From Kiritimatiellia bacterium (GTDB lineage Bacteria; Verrucomicrobiota; Kiritimatiellia; RFP12; UBA1067), in NCBI GenBank assembly GCA_017629455.1, contig JAGBXE010000026.1, forward strand, positions 1 through 11,645: DNA of 11,645 nt, in the 5' to 3' direction. Below the pieces are notes generated by a model. The model worked only from the letters and a program-made list of their open reading frames with translations, had not been told where the DNA came from and did not search any database. Of the stretch, positions 1-5,872 are shown piece by piece. The position numbers were made by a program, and so were the translations under genes. Within the stretch, counting starts at the first letter, position 1; every line of letters starts with the position of its first letter.

Positions 1-124
1 CCCGGCTTTTCCGCCGGAAATCCGCGGCGTACCCGACGCGGATTTAGCGAGCACCAGCGCCGAATCGACCCCGGCTCGAAGGCCTTGCGTGCATCAATTC
101 AAAAAAGTGGGATAAGGGTGTTTA
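1..124. other. GC-rich unassigned stretch with two inverted repeats
   Basis: No recognisable gene lies here. The first 90 bases look more GC-rich than the rest of the window. Plus-strand frame 2 is open from the window edge to a TAA at 113-115 and could be the last 37 codons of a gene cut by the edge, but its translation matches nothing I recognise. Two inverted repeats sit back to back: CCGGC/GCCGG (2-6 with 13-17) and the perfect 9-bp pair AAATCCGCG/CGCGGATTT (18-26 with 37-45, 10-nt loop). No T-run follows either hairpin, so neither is a canonical intrinsic terminator. Confidence 0.3.
18..45. repeat. 9-bp perfect inverted repeat (hairpin)
   Basis: AAATCCGCG at 18-26 is exactly complementary to CGCGGATTT at 37-45, with a 10-nt loop. 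It directly abuts a smaller CCGGC/GCCGG hairpin (2-17). The pair could be the 3' structure of an upstream transcript or a Rho-independent terminator lacking a U-tract. The sequence alone does not settle this. Confidence 0.5.
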
Positions 125-133
125 TGATATAAT
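125..133 (+). promoter_or_regulatory. Extended -10 promoter (TGA-TATAAT) for the nitroreductase operon
   Basis: TGATATAAT is a perfect -10 hexamer (128-133) preceded by the extended-10 TG. No good -35 hexamer is visible at about 17 bp upstream, as expected for an extended -10 promoter. Transcription should start near 140, giving a leader of roughly 65 nt before the ATG at 207. This leader ends in AGGAA (193-197), a modest Shine-Dalgarno site, so this operon, unlike the others here, is not leaderless. Confidence 0.65.
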
Positions 134-206
134 GCCGCCCTAAAAATAGGCCTTAAATAGAGATTCACACCGCCATTTATTACGGGCGAGAAAGGAACAT
201 ACCGCA

Positions 207-1070
207 ATGTCAGGCGCTAGCGAGAAAAATACCCTCTTTAAAGTCGACACATCTAAATGCCTCAAATGCGGACTTTGCGTAAAGGACTGCGCCTTTAGAG
301 CAATTACAATTGGCAGTGATTCTATTCCTCACATGCCTCTAGAAGATAAGTGTATGCAATGCCAGCATTGCTTTGCAATATGCCCTACCGGCGCTATCAC
401 ATTTGACGGCGTAAAACCAGAAGATGTCGCAGCTTTGAAAGACATAAAGCTCCCTGGCGCAGAAGAAGTTGAAAACTGGATGAAAACGCGCAGGTCCATA
501 CGCCACTTTACAAGCGAAAATGTTGAGCGCGGCGTTCTCGATAAGATTTTAGCGACGCTCGCAAACTCCCCCACGGGATGCAATGCTCACGCTCTTACTT
601 TCCATTGCTACCCTGACGGCGAATCAATGAATAATTTCCGCTCCGCTTTCATAAAGGCTGTTGAAGACCACCGCAACGGCGCAAAACTTCTGCCGCGCTG
701 GCTGGCAATCCCAGCTATACGCCTGCGCGACGGAAGAGAAGACCTCTTCTTCAGAGGCGCAAGCGGTATGCTGATTGTTTCATGCGATGAAAAGGCAAAA
801 TCCGTCACCACTCCAAACGAAGATGTGACAATCGCATGCTCGAACTTCGAACTCCTGGCCAATGCTCACGGCATTTCAACTTGCTGGTGCGGCTTCCTCA
901 AACTTGTACAAAACGAAATCCCAGAGCTCTTGGAAAAAGTTGCTGGCATCAGCCGCACAACACCTTTCTACGCCATCCTTTTCGGGAAGAGCGCCGTTAA
1001 GTACTCGCGCGCAGTTGATCGCAAAAATTACGCTAAAATAGAATACCGCAGCGGCAACGAAAACCGTTAA
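207..1070 (+). CDS. 4Fe-4S ferredoxin / nitroreductase fusion protein
   Basis: A 287-residue cytoplasmic oxidoreductase. The N-terminus is a two-cluster bacterial ferredoxin domain: C18-x2-C21-x2-C24-x3-C28, then C49-x2-C52-x2-C55-x3-C59-P. Together these ligate two [4Fe-4S] clusters. From about residue 90 a nitroreductase (FMN-binding) domain follows, opening with the RRSIRHF motif (95-101) that contacts flavin phosphate in the family, and running to the C-terminus. The family is typical of anaerobes; electrons presumably pass from ferredoxin-type clusters to FMN, but the substrate is unknown. AGGAA lies 9 nt before the ATG and a TGATATAAT promoter lies upstream. The next gene starts 21 nt after the stop, so the two are probably co-transcribed. 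Family assignment is firm; physiological role is not inferable. Confidence 0.9.
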   Translation: MSGASEKNTLFKVDTSKCLKCGLCVKDCAFRAITIGSDSIPHMPLEDKCMQCQHCFAICPTGAITFDGVKPEDVAALKDIKLPGAEEVENWMKTRRSIRHFTSENVERGVLDKILATLANSPTGCNAHALTFHCYPDGESMNNFRSAFIKAVEDHRNGAKLLPRWLAIPAIRLRDGREDLFFRGASGMLIVSCDEKAKSVTTPNEDVTIACSNFELLANAHGISTCWCGFLKLVQNEIPELLEKVAGISRTTPFYAILFGKSAVKYSRAVDRKNYAKIEYRSGNENR

Positions 1071-1091
1071 GCAAAAATAAGGGGCAGAAAA

Positions 1092-2231
1092 ATGGATGCA
1101 AGCAGAAAAGATTTTATTCTTGGCGCCATTGCCGCAGCAGGGCTTGCTGGTTGCGCAGGCATCAAGGCAACTAATGCCAATGCAAAAATAAGAAGCGATA
1201 AACTCTACGGTGCGCTTCTCCACCTAGGCGGCAATATGTGGTCCGATCAGCCGCATCCTTTAAAGCGCACTACAAAGCGGCGCTTCCCTTACCCCGACTA
1301 TTTAACGAAGAAAGAAAAGGAAAGAAAAGACTTCTCCTTTACTATGGGCGGCAAGTCCGACTACCTTCGCTTCGACGAAAGCGTCTGGCGCCGCGTTACA
1401 AAACGCATGGTAGAGCTTGGCATGAACTACGTCATGATTGACCTTGGTGAAGGCCTTGTCTATCCAAGCCACCCTGAGATTTCCGTCAAAGGCTCGTGGG
1501 ATGCACAAAAGATGCACGATGAAATTAAACGTCTTCGCGCAATGGGGCTTGAGCCAGTTCCGAAACTCAACTTCTCAACAACTCACGATGCTTGGATGGG
1601 CGAAGTGCAAAAGCGCCCCTCTACGCCTGAATACCTAAAGTTTGTCTCCGACGTTATCGCCGACGTTTGCGAAATCTTTAAACCAAAGTATTTCCATATC
1701 GGCTACGATGAAGAAGACGAAGCTCATCAGTTCGGCTTTAAGGATGTCGTCGTTAGAAGCGAAGAAATGTGGTGGCGCGATCTTCTCTTTACGATTGGCG
1801 AAGTTGAGCGTCATGGCGTAAGAGCTTGGATGTGGTCTGATAAAATCTGGCACTCGCGCGAAGTCTTCGTTAAGAAATGCCCCAAGAGTGTTTTGCAGTC
1901 AAACTGGTATTACCTCGACGACTTTGATCCTCCAAACAATTATGACCCCAAGCATAAGTCGTCGCTATACCCGATGGTCCATGCTTACGAATGGCTCGAT
2001 GAAGCAGGCTTCGACCAAGTGCCTTGCACCTCTTCTGTCGGCAACTGGTCACTTATGACGGTGAACCCTCGTTACACGGCCGCCTATTGCCGCAAGAATG
2101 TCTCGGCCGAAAAACTTAAAGGTTTTATGATGGCTCCGTGGCTTCTTACGATGGAGCCTTTTGAAAGCGAAATCATGCGCGGCTTAGATCAGACAATCCC
2201 TGCCATGGAACTTTTAGGATGGAATCAATAA
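1092..2231 (+). CDS. GH20-like (beta-N-acetylhexosaminidase-type) putative lipoprotein
   Basis: A 379-residue exported protein. The N-terminus has a Tat-like SRKDF motif (4-8; RK rather than RR), a hydrophobic run, and a lipobox LAGC with Cys21 as the predicted acylated residue. The body reads as a TIM-barrel glycosidase. HIGYDE at 202-207 resembles the GH20 signature H-x-G-G-D-E, whose Asp-Glu pair is catalytic in substrate-assisted hydrolysis, and would make D206/E207 the pair; the second Gly is Tyr here. It is shorter than most GH20 enzymes and seems to lack the usual N-terminal GH20b domain. AAGGGG (1079-1084) is a good ribosome site 7 nt before the ATG. It follows the nitroreductase by 21 nt. 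Likely substrates are beta-linked HexNAc glycans, but loss of the canonical motif leaves activity unproven. Confidence 0.7.
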   Translation: MDASRKDFILGAIAAAGLAGCAGIKATNANAKIRSDKLYGALLHLGGNMWSDQPHPLKRTTKRRFPYPDYLTKKEKERKDFSFTMGGKSDYLRFDESVWRRVTKRMVELGMNYVMIDLGEGLVYPSHPEISVKGSWDAQKMHDEIKRLRAMGLEPVPKLNFSTTHDAWMGEVQKRPSTPEYLKFVSDVIADVCEIFKPKYFHIGYDEEDEAHQFGFKDVVVRSEEMWWRDLLFTIGEVERHGVRAWMWSDKIWHSREVFVKKCPKSVLQSNWYYLDDFDPPNNYDPKHKSSLYPMVHAYEWLDEAGFDQVPCTSSVGNWSLMTVNPRYTAAYCRKNVSAEKLKGFMMAPWLLTMEPFESEIMRGLDQTIPAMELLGWNQ

Positions 2232-2243
2232 TACGGCGCTCTG

Positions 2244-2252
2244 TGGTATAAT
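2244..2252 (+). promoter_or_regulatory. Extended -10 promoter (TGG-TATAAT) abutting the Mur ligase start
   Basis: TGGTATAAT is a perfect extended -10 in the 29-bp gap after the GH20-like gene. The last T of the hexamer (2252) is only 9 nt from the A of the ATG at 2261. A transcription start 6-7 nt downstream would fall at 2258-2259, leaving a 5' leader of 2-3 nt. No -35 and no Shine-Dalgarno are visible, so the Mur ligase mRNA is predicted to be leaderless. Confidence 0.7.
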
Positions 2253-2260
2253 TTCAAAGT

Positions 2261-3547
2261 ATGGCTTTACAAACAGATTCTATGAAGCGCCACTTGGTCG
2301 GAATTGGTGGCGTAGGAATGAGTGCCTTGGCTACTGCACTTCTTAGGCAGGGCTACACCGTCACAGGTGCTGATCGTTCGCTTGATACGCCGAACATTCG
2401 CTTTTTGAAATCTATCGGCATCGAGATTTTTCCCGATGACGGCAGCGGCATCGACGAAGGAACGGCAGAGGTTATCGTTTCTACCGCGATCGAAGAATCG
2501 AACATGGCTATCCGCCGCGCAAGAGAATTGCAAATACCGATAGTCCACCGCGCTAGGGCTCTATCGCGCGCGCTTTCGCACAAACGCCTTGTTGCAGTCG
2601 CCGGCACTTGCGGGAAGTCAACAGTAACTGCCATGCTTGGCCATATCTTAACTCAATGTGGGTTAGATCCTTTTTGCGTAAACGGCGCTAATGTTCCCGG
2701 CTGGGAAGGCGCAGTACGTTTTGGCGTTGGCGAGTACGCCGTAGCTGAAGTTGACGAGTCAGATAAATCGCTCGTAGAATTTTCGCCATACGCAGCAATC
2801 ATCACCAACGCTTCCGCCGACCATTTCTCAAAAGAAGAAATGGACAGCGTCTTTGATGATCTAGCTTCCAAGTGCTCAGGCCCCGTCATTGACGGACGTA
2901 ACGATCTTACTTCGCAATCACAACTTGATGAAGTAGAAACGTCGATGCCCGGCAAGCACAATCGCCAAAACGCATCGCTCGCTCTTAAGATGGCTCTCGC
3001 GCTCGGTTGCGATGAAGAAACTGCACGCGCGGCGCTTAAGACTTTCGGCGGTGTTGAACGCAGGCTTCAAAGAGTTTTTCCTAAAACAGAAACCACTCAA
3101 AACAAGACAGCCATTTACGACGACTACGCGCACAACCCCGAAAAGCTTTGCGCGATGTGGACGACCTTGGCCGAGCATTACCCCGAAGGCGTGTGCGTTA
3201 TCTGGAGGCCACACGGTTATGCGCCGCTTAGGAAAATGCTTCTTCCGCTCGCGGAGATGTTTAATAAAACAATAAGGCCGCAAGATAAACTTCTCCTACT
3301 TCCAGTTTACGATGCTGGCGGCACAACTGATAGATCTATAAACTCCAATAACCTTCTAGCCGAACTTTCCGCGCTCTCGCCTAGTGAAGAAAGTAACGCT
3401 AAGGCTATCTTGGTTAACTCTCTTGATGATGCCTTTAATTGGTGCGTTGTTAATAAAGGAAAGTTTAAGTGCTTTACCACTTGCGGCGCGCGCGATCCAG
3501 GCTTACCAGTTCTTGCGCAAAAACTCGCCGACGCCCTTACGACATGA
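2261..3547 (+). CDS. MurC-like Mur ligase (UDP-N-acetylmuramate:amino acid ligase family)
   Basis: A 428-residue ATP-dependent amide ligase of the Mur family, cytoplasmic. The N-terminal Rossmann domain opens with GIGGVGMSALA (14-24), the MurC/Mpl-type UDP-sugar-binding fold. The central domain has the P-loop AGTCGKST (114-121, K119). The C-terminal part contains GVERRLQ, DDYAHNP and RPHGY motifs. The overall order matches MurC, which adds L-Ala to UDP-MurNAc. Several motifs depart from the family norm: Cys117 replaces the usual His/Asn in GT-H-GKT, the usual DY-x-HHP is DYAHNP, and QPHRYTR is RPHGYAPLR. It is also somewhat shorter than most MurC (about 450-490). ATG 2261 is preferred because the promoter is 9 nt away; ATG 2282 would add no ribosome site. 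It overlaps the next gene by ATGA. It could be the cell's MurC or a paralogue with another substrate. Confidence 0.8.
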   Translation: MALQTDSMKRHLVGIGGVGMSALATALLRQGYTVTGADRSLDTPNIRFLKSIGIEIFPDDGSGIDEGTAEVIVSTAIEESNMAIRRARELQIPIVHRARALSRALSHKRLVAVAGTCGKSTVTAMLGHILTQCGLDPFCVNGANVPGWEGAVRFGVGEYAVAEVDESDKSLVEFSPYAAIITNASADHFSKEEMDSVFDDLASKCSGPVIDGRNDLTSQSQLDEVETSMPGKHNRQNASLALKMALALGCDEETARAALKTFGGVERRLQRVFPKTETTQNKTAIYDDYAHNPEKLCAMWTTLAEHYPEGVCVIWRPHGYAPLRKMLLPLAEMFNKTIRPQDKLLLLPVYDAGGTTDRSINSNNLLAELSALSPSEESNAKAILVNSLDDAFNWCVVNKGKFKCFTTCGARDPGLPVLAQKLADALTT

Positions 3548-4617
3548 CAATCGTACATCTAGTTCCTCGCATGGATCAAGGCGGCGTCGAAAGCGTCGTT
3601 GTCAATTTAAATAATGCCGTTGTAGCCGCGTCACATCATAGCGTAGTTATTTCTTCGGGCGGCCGCCTTGCCGAGAAAATAACTTCCGCCGGTGGCGTCC
3701 ACATTACGCTCGACGTTAAATCAAAAAATCCACTTACGTATTTTTCCAGAGCTCTTAAATTAAGACGAATTTTAAAGAGCCTCTCTAAAGATTCGTCCCC
3801 TATTCTCGTTTGCGCACATTCACGCGTACCTGCGTGGCTTTTTGTTTGGGCGAACCGTACACTTCGCTTGCCGTGGATTTCTTATGCACACGGGGCAAAC
3901 AGCGTTTCTCGGTATTCTGCCGTTATGACAAAAGGCGACGCAGTAATTGCTCCGTCAAATTTCCTTGCGCATTTTCTCTTACAAAATTACAAAGACGAAA
4001 CGCTCCCAAATCGCCTTTCAGTCATAAGCCCAGGCGTAGACCTTAAAAAGTACGACCCTGCCTCTGTCGACTTAAAAAGCGTACAAGAACTAAAAGAAGC
4101 GTGGGGCATTGATGAGCACACATTTGTAACAATGTCGATTGGGCGCATTTCGCCAGTCAAAGGGTTCGACAATGTTATAAAAGATTTTGCCGCTTGCTTT
4201 CCCCAGAGGAAAAATGCAAAACTCGTTATTGTAGGCGGCGCCGATAAGCGCCACGCAAATCTCCTTACCGAGCTTAAGTCTCTTGCCTCCTCGCTTGGAG
4301 TTTCTTCAAGCGTTGTCTTTGCCGGGCAGCAATCGAAAATTCCCGAATGTCTTTCAATAGCAAATGAGATCGTTTGCGGCAACACGATAAAACCTGAATC
4401 GTTTGGCCTTTCCGTCTGTGAGGCATTGGCGATGGGTAAACACGTAAGGCTTATTAGAGAATTTGGGGGAGCAGCGGAAATTCTTGAAAGCGTAAAAAAT
4501 TTTGGAGCCCTTAACCCAAGCGATGCCGTACGCAATCTTTATGGTATCGACGTGGTGGCTACTAAAACGCTAGAAAAATACGAAGAGGTTTTGCAACGCC
4601 ATAAGCGCTGCAATTAA
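3544..4617 (+). CDS. GT4-family glycosyltransferase
   Basis: A 357-residue retaining glycosyltransferase of the GT-B fold. The N-terminus reads MTIVHLVPRMDQGGVE, the glycine-rich acceptor-side loop of GT4 enzymes. The C-terminal half carries GRISPVKGFD, a VIVGGAD strand, and the E285-x7-E293 nucleotide-sugar motif (within ESFGLSVCE). The start is the ATG at 3544, overlapping the Mur ligase stop by 4 nt (ATGA). The frame stays open further upstream, but that part is shadow coding inside the Mur ligase gene. No Shine-Dalgarno precedes the ATG, so translation is probably coupled to the ligase. No transmembrane segment or signal is evident. Donor and acceptor are unknown; it is not MurG, which is GT28. 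Context suggests an envelope-glycan step. It ends 7 bp from the convergent dprA stop. Confidence 0.85.
   Translation: MTIVHLVPRMDQGGVESVVVNLNNAVVAASHHSVVISSGGRLAEKITSAGGVHITLDVKSKNPLTYFSRALKLRRILKSLSKDSSPILVCAHSRVPAWLFVWANRTLRLPWISYAHGANSVSRYSAVMTKGDAVIAPSNFLAHFLLQNYKDETLPNRLSVISPGVDLKKYDPASVDLKSVQELKEAWGIDEHTFVTMSIGRISPVKGFDNVIKDFAACFPQRKNAKLVIVGGADKRHANLLTELKSLASSLGVSSSVVFAGQQSKIPECLSIANEIVCGNTIKPESFGLSVCEALAMGKHVRLIREFGGAAEILESVKNFGALNPSDAVRNLYGIDVVATKTLEKYEEVLQRHKRCN
4591..4613. terminator. Weak hairpin at the convergent glycosyltransferase/dprA junction
   Basis: TTGCA-A-CGC (4591-4599) pairs with GCG-C-TGCAA (4605-4613) around a 5-nt CATAA loop: eight pairs with one A/C mismatch. It lies in the last codons of the glycosyltransferase gene and is about 11 bp beyond the dprA stop on the other strand. 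The plus-strand transcript continues UUAAAAAAUU rather than a U-run, and the minus-strand transcript has no U-run after it. At best it is an inefficient bidirectional terminator; the convergent genes otherwise have no terminator between them. Confidence 0.3.
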
Positions 4618-4624
4618 AAAATTC

Positions 4625-5710
4625 TTACCTCGGCACAGACGCTTGAGCAATCCTGTTGCCGGGCAAGAATTTAACGAACCCTTTTATCCTAAGCGCCATC
4701 GCTAGCGCGTTGACCTTCTCAACAGGCAACTTTGTAAGGCGCACAACTTCGTCGATTGAAATGCCGTCACTGTCAACGTGTGTCATCACGAGCGCCTCTT
4801 CGATAGAATAAGGCGGAGCATCGGGATCTTGCTCTGCACGCTTAGGTATCTGGCGCTCATTCGGTTGAGACTTCGGGAAGAAATCGGACAACGCCTCAAG
4901 AACATCATCGACATTCCTAACTAGTGTAGCACCTTCTCGTATAAGCTTAAGGCACCCTGCCGACATGCGGCTGTCGATTCTGGCAGGTACAGCCATAACC
5001 GTGCGCCCCAGATCGGCGGCAATCGATGTCGTAATAAGCGTACCTGATCTAGAAGGAGCTTCTACTGCTATGATACCTTTTGTAATAGCAGCAACTACAT
5101 GGTTGCGTATTGGGAATGTATCTTGCCCAGGAGGGTGGCCAAGGGGAAATTGACTTACGACCGTTCCACCCTTGGCGATCATATCTTGCGCCAAAATTCG
5201 ATTTTCCTCCGGATAGAATCGATCGAGCGCAGAACCTATTATACCAACCGTGCGCCCGCGCGCACCGAGAGCACCGCGATGAGCTTCGGCATCAATTCCA
5301 AGCGCAAGCCCCGAAACTACACACCACCCAGCATTGGCCAAATCAAAAGCAAGGCGATTTGCTACCGAAAGCCCATACGATGTAGCGCGGCGCGTTCCGA
5401 CAATGGCAACTGACGGCAACGATAAATTTGCAACATCTCCGCGGACGTAAAGGGCAAGGGGACTTCCGGGCGATTCCAAAAGAATACGCGGATATTCGTC
5501 GTCGGCAGGGGTTATTATCTTTATTCCGTACATTTCTGCACGGCGTATTTCCGCTTCGTAATCGACCTCTGCCCCCGTGCGGGAAACCTTCTTTGGATAT
5601 GCCTGCCAAGCGGCAGATACGCTCCCGGCAGTAGAAGCTAACGCCTTGACGGTTGCGGGACCGACTTTTTCCGTCAAATTAAATGCTATGTACGCTTGAC
5701 GGTCTGTCAT
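4625..5710 (-). CDS. dprA: DNA-processing protein DprA
   Basis: A 361-residue cytoplasmic DprA, which loads RecA onto incoming single-stranded DNA during natural transformation. Residues 1-60 form a small helical SAM/HhH-like domain (KVGPATVKAL). The Rossmann-like DprA core follows: GTRRATSYG (105-113), SGLALGID (133-140), FPIRNH (199-204), the EAPSRSGTL segment (217-225) and a GCLKLIREGA stretch (252-261). A C-terminal winged-helix domain occupies about 303-357. Length and domain order are normal for the family. No Shine-Dalgarno precedes the ATG. A TGG-TAGTAT -10 ends 11 nt upstream of the start, predicting a 4-5 nt leader. It is convergent with the glycosyltransferase gene and divergent from tRNA-Glu. 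Other competence genes are absent from the window, so transformability is not implied. Confidence 0.95.
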   Translation of the reverse strand: MTDRQAYIAFNLTEKVGPATVKALASTAGSVSAAWQAYPKKVSRTGAEVDYEAEIRRAEMYGIKIITPADDEYPRILLESPGSPLALYVRGDVANLSLPSVAIVGTRRATSYGLSVANRLAFDLANAGWCVVSGLALGIDAEAHRGALGARGRTVGIIGSALDRFYPEENRILAQDMIAKGGTVVSQFPLGHPPGQDTFPIRNHVVAAITKGIIAVEAPSRSGTLITTSIAADLGRTVMAVPARIDSRMSAGCLKLIREGATLVRNVDDVLEALSDFFPKSQPNERQIPKRAEQDPDAPPYSIEEALVMTHVDSDGISIDEVVRLTKLPVEKVNALAMALRIKGFVKFLPGNRIAQASVPR

Positions 5711-5716
5711 AGCTTT

Positions 5717-5725
5717 TGATATACT
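5717..5725 (+). promoter_or_regulatory. Extended -10 promoter (TGA-TATACT) for tRNA-Glu
   Basis: TGATATACT matches the extended -10 with one mismatch in the hexamer (5720-5725). A start near 5731-5732 would leave a 5' leader of about 14 nt before the mature tRNA at 5746. It is superimposed on a -10 of opposite orientation serving dprA. Confidence 0.5.
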
Positions 5726-5729
5726 ACCA
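5721..5729 (-). promoter_or_regulatory. Extended -10 promoter (TGG-TAGTAT) for dprA, overlapping the tRNA promoter
   Basis: Read on the minus strand, 5729-5721 is TGGTAGTAT, an extended -10 whose hexamer fits TAnnnT. The predicted start at 5714-5715 leaves only 4-5 nt before the dprA ATG at 5710. Its hexamer occupies 5721-5726 and thus shares five of six base pairs with the tRNA -10 on the other strand, so the two promoters cannot be melted independently. Confidence 0.45.
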
Positions 5730-5745
5730 ACTGTCTTACGTAAAA

Positions 5746-5820
5746 GGCCCCATCGTCTATCGGCTAGGACACAAGCTTTTCATGCTTGTTAGAGGAGTTC
5801 GACTCTCCTTGGGGCTGCCA
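5746..5820 (+). tRNA. tRNA-Glu (anticodon UUC)
   Basis: This 75-nt cloverleaf has the CCA end encoded. The acceptor stem is GGCCCCA with TGGGGCT, discriminator G73. The D arm has GTC/GAC including the U11-A24 pair typical of bacterial tRNA-Glu. The anticodon stem is CAAGC/GCTTG with loop TTTTCAT (5777-5783) and anticodon TTC (5779-5781). The variable region is four nucleotides, and the T arm is AGGAG-TTCGACT-CTCCT. The first pair is G1-U72, a wobble where many tRNA-Glu have G-C. It is followed by a short CACTT/AAGTG repeat (5819-5832) without a T-run and a C8 tract (5851-5858). The next gene runs toward it. Confidence 0.97.
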
Positions 5821-5872
5821 CTTCCATAAGTGAAGTTCGCGAAAGTAGCACCCCCCCCTAACTAATAGATTT
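5821..5872. other. Convergent tRNA/TPR-gene spacer with C8 tract
   Basis: A spacer between the tRNA 3' end and the stop of the convergent TPR gene. It contains the second arm of a CACTT-CCAT-AAGTG hairpin starting in the tRNA CCA, the palindrome TTCGCGAA (5836-5843), and eight consecutive C (5851-5858). No U-tract follows either hairpin, so termination for both converging units is unclear. The homopolymer is also a spot where sequencing length errors are likely. Confidence 0.4.

Noticed and set aside
3469..3543. 25-residue N-terminal extension of the glycosyltransferase
   Set aside because: It lies wholly inside the Mur ligase gene, is Arg-rich and unlike GT4 starts; ATG 3544 gives the typical N-terminus and the ATGA overlap.
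2261..3547. Assignment of the Mur ligase as Mpl (murein peptide ligase)
   Set aside because: The N-terminal GIGGVGMSALA matches MurC rather than the GxCGTxMGxLA-type motif of Mpl.
3987..4535. 182-aa minus-strand open frame inside the glycosyltransferase gene
   Set aside because: It lies antisense to a clear GT4 domain, has no recognisable motif and no ribosome site; it is a shadow of the real coding strand.
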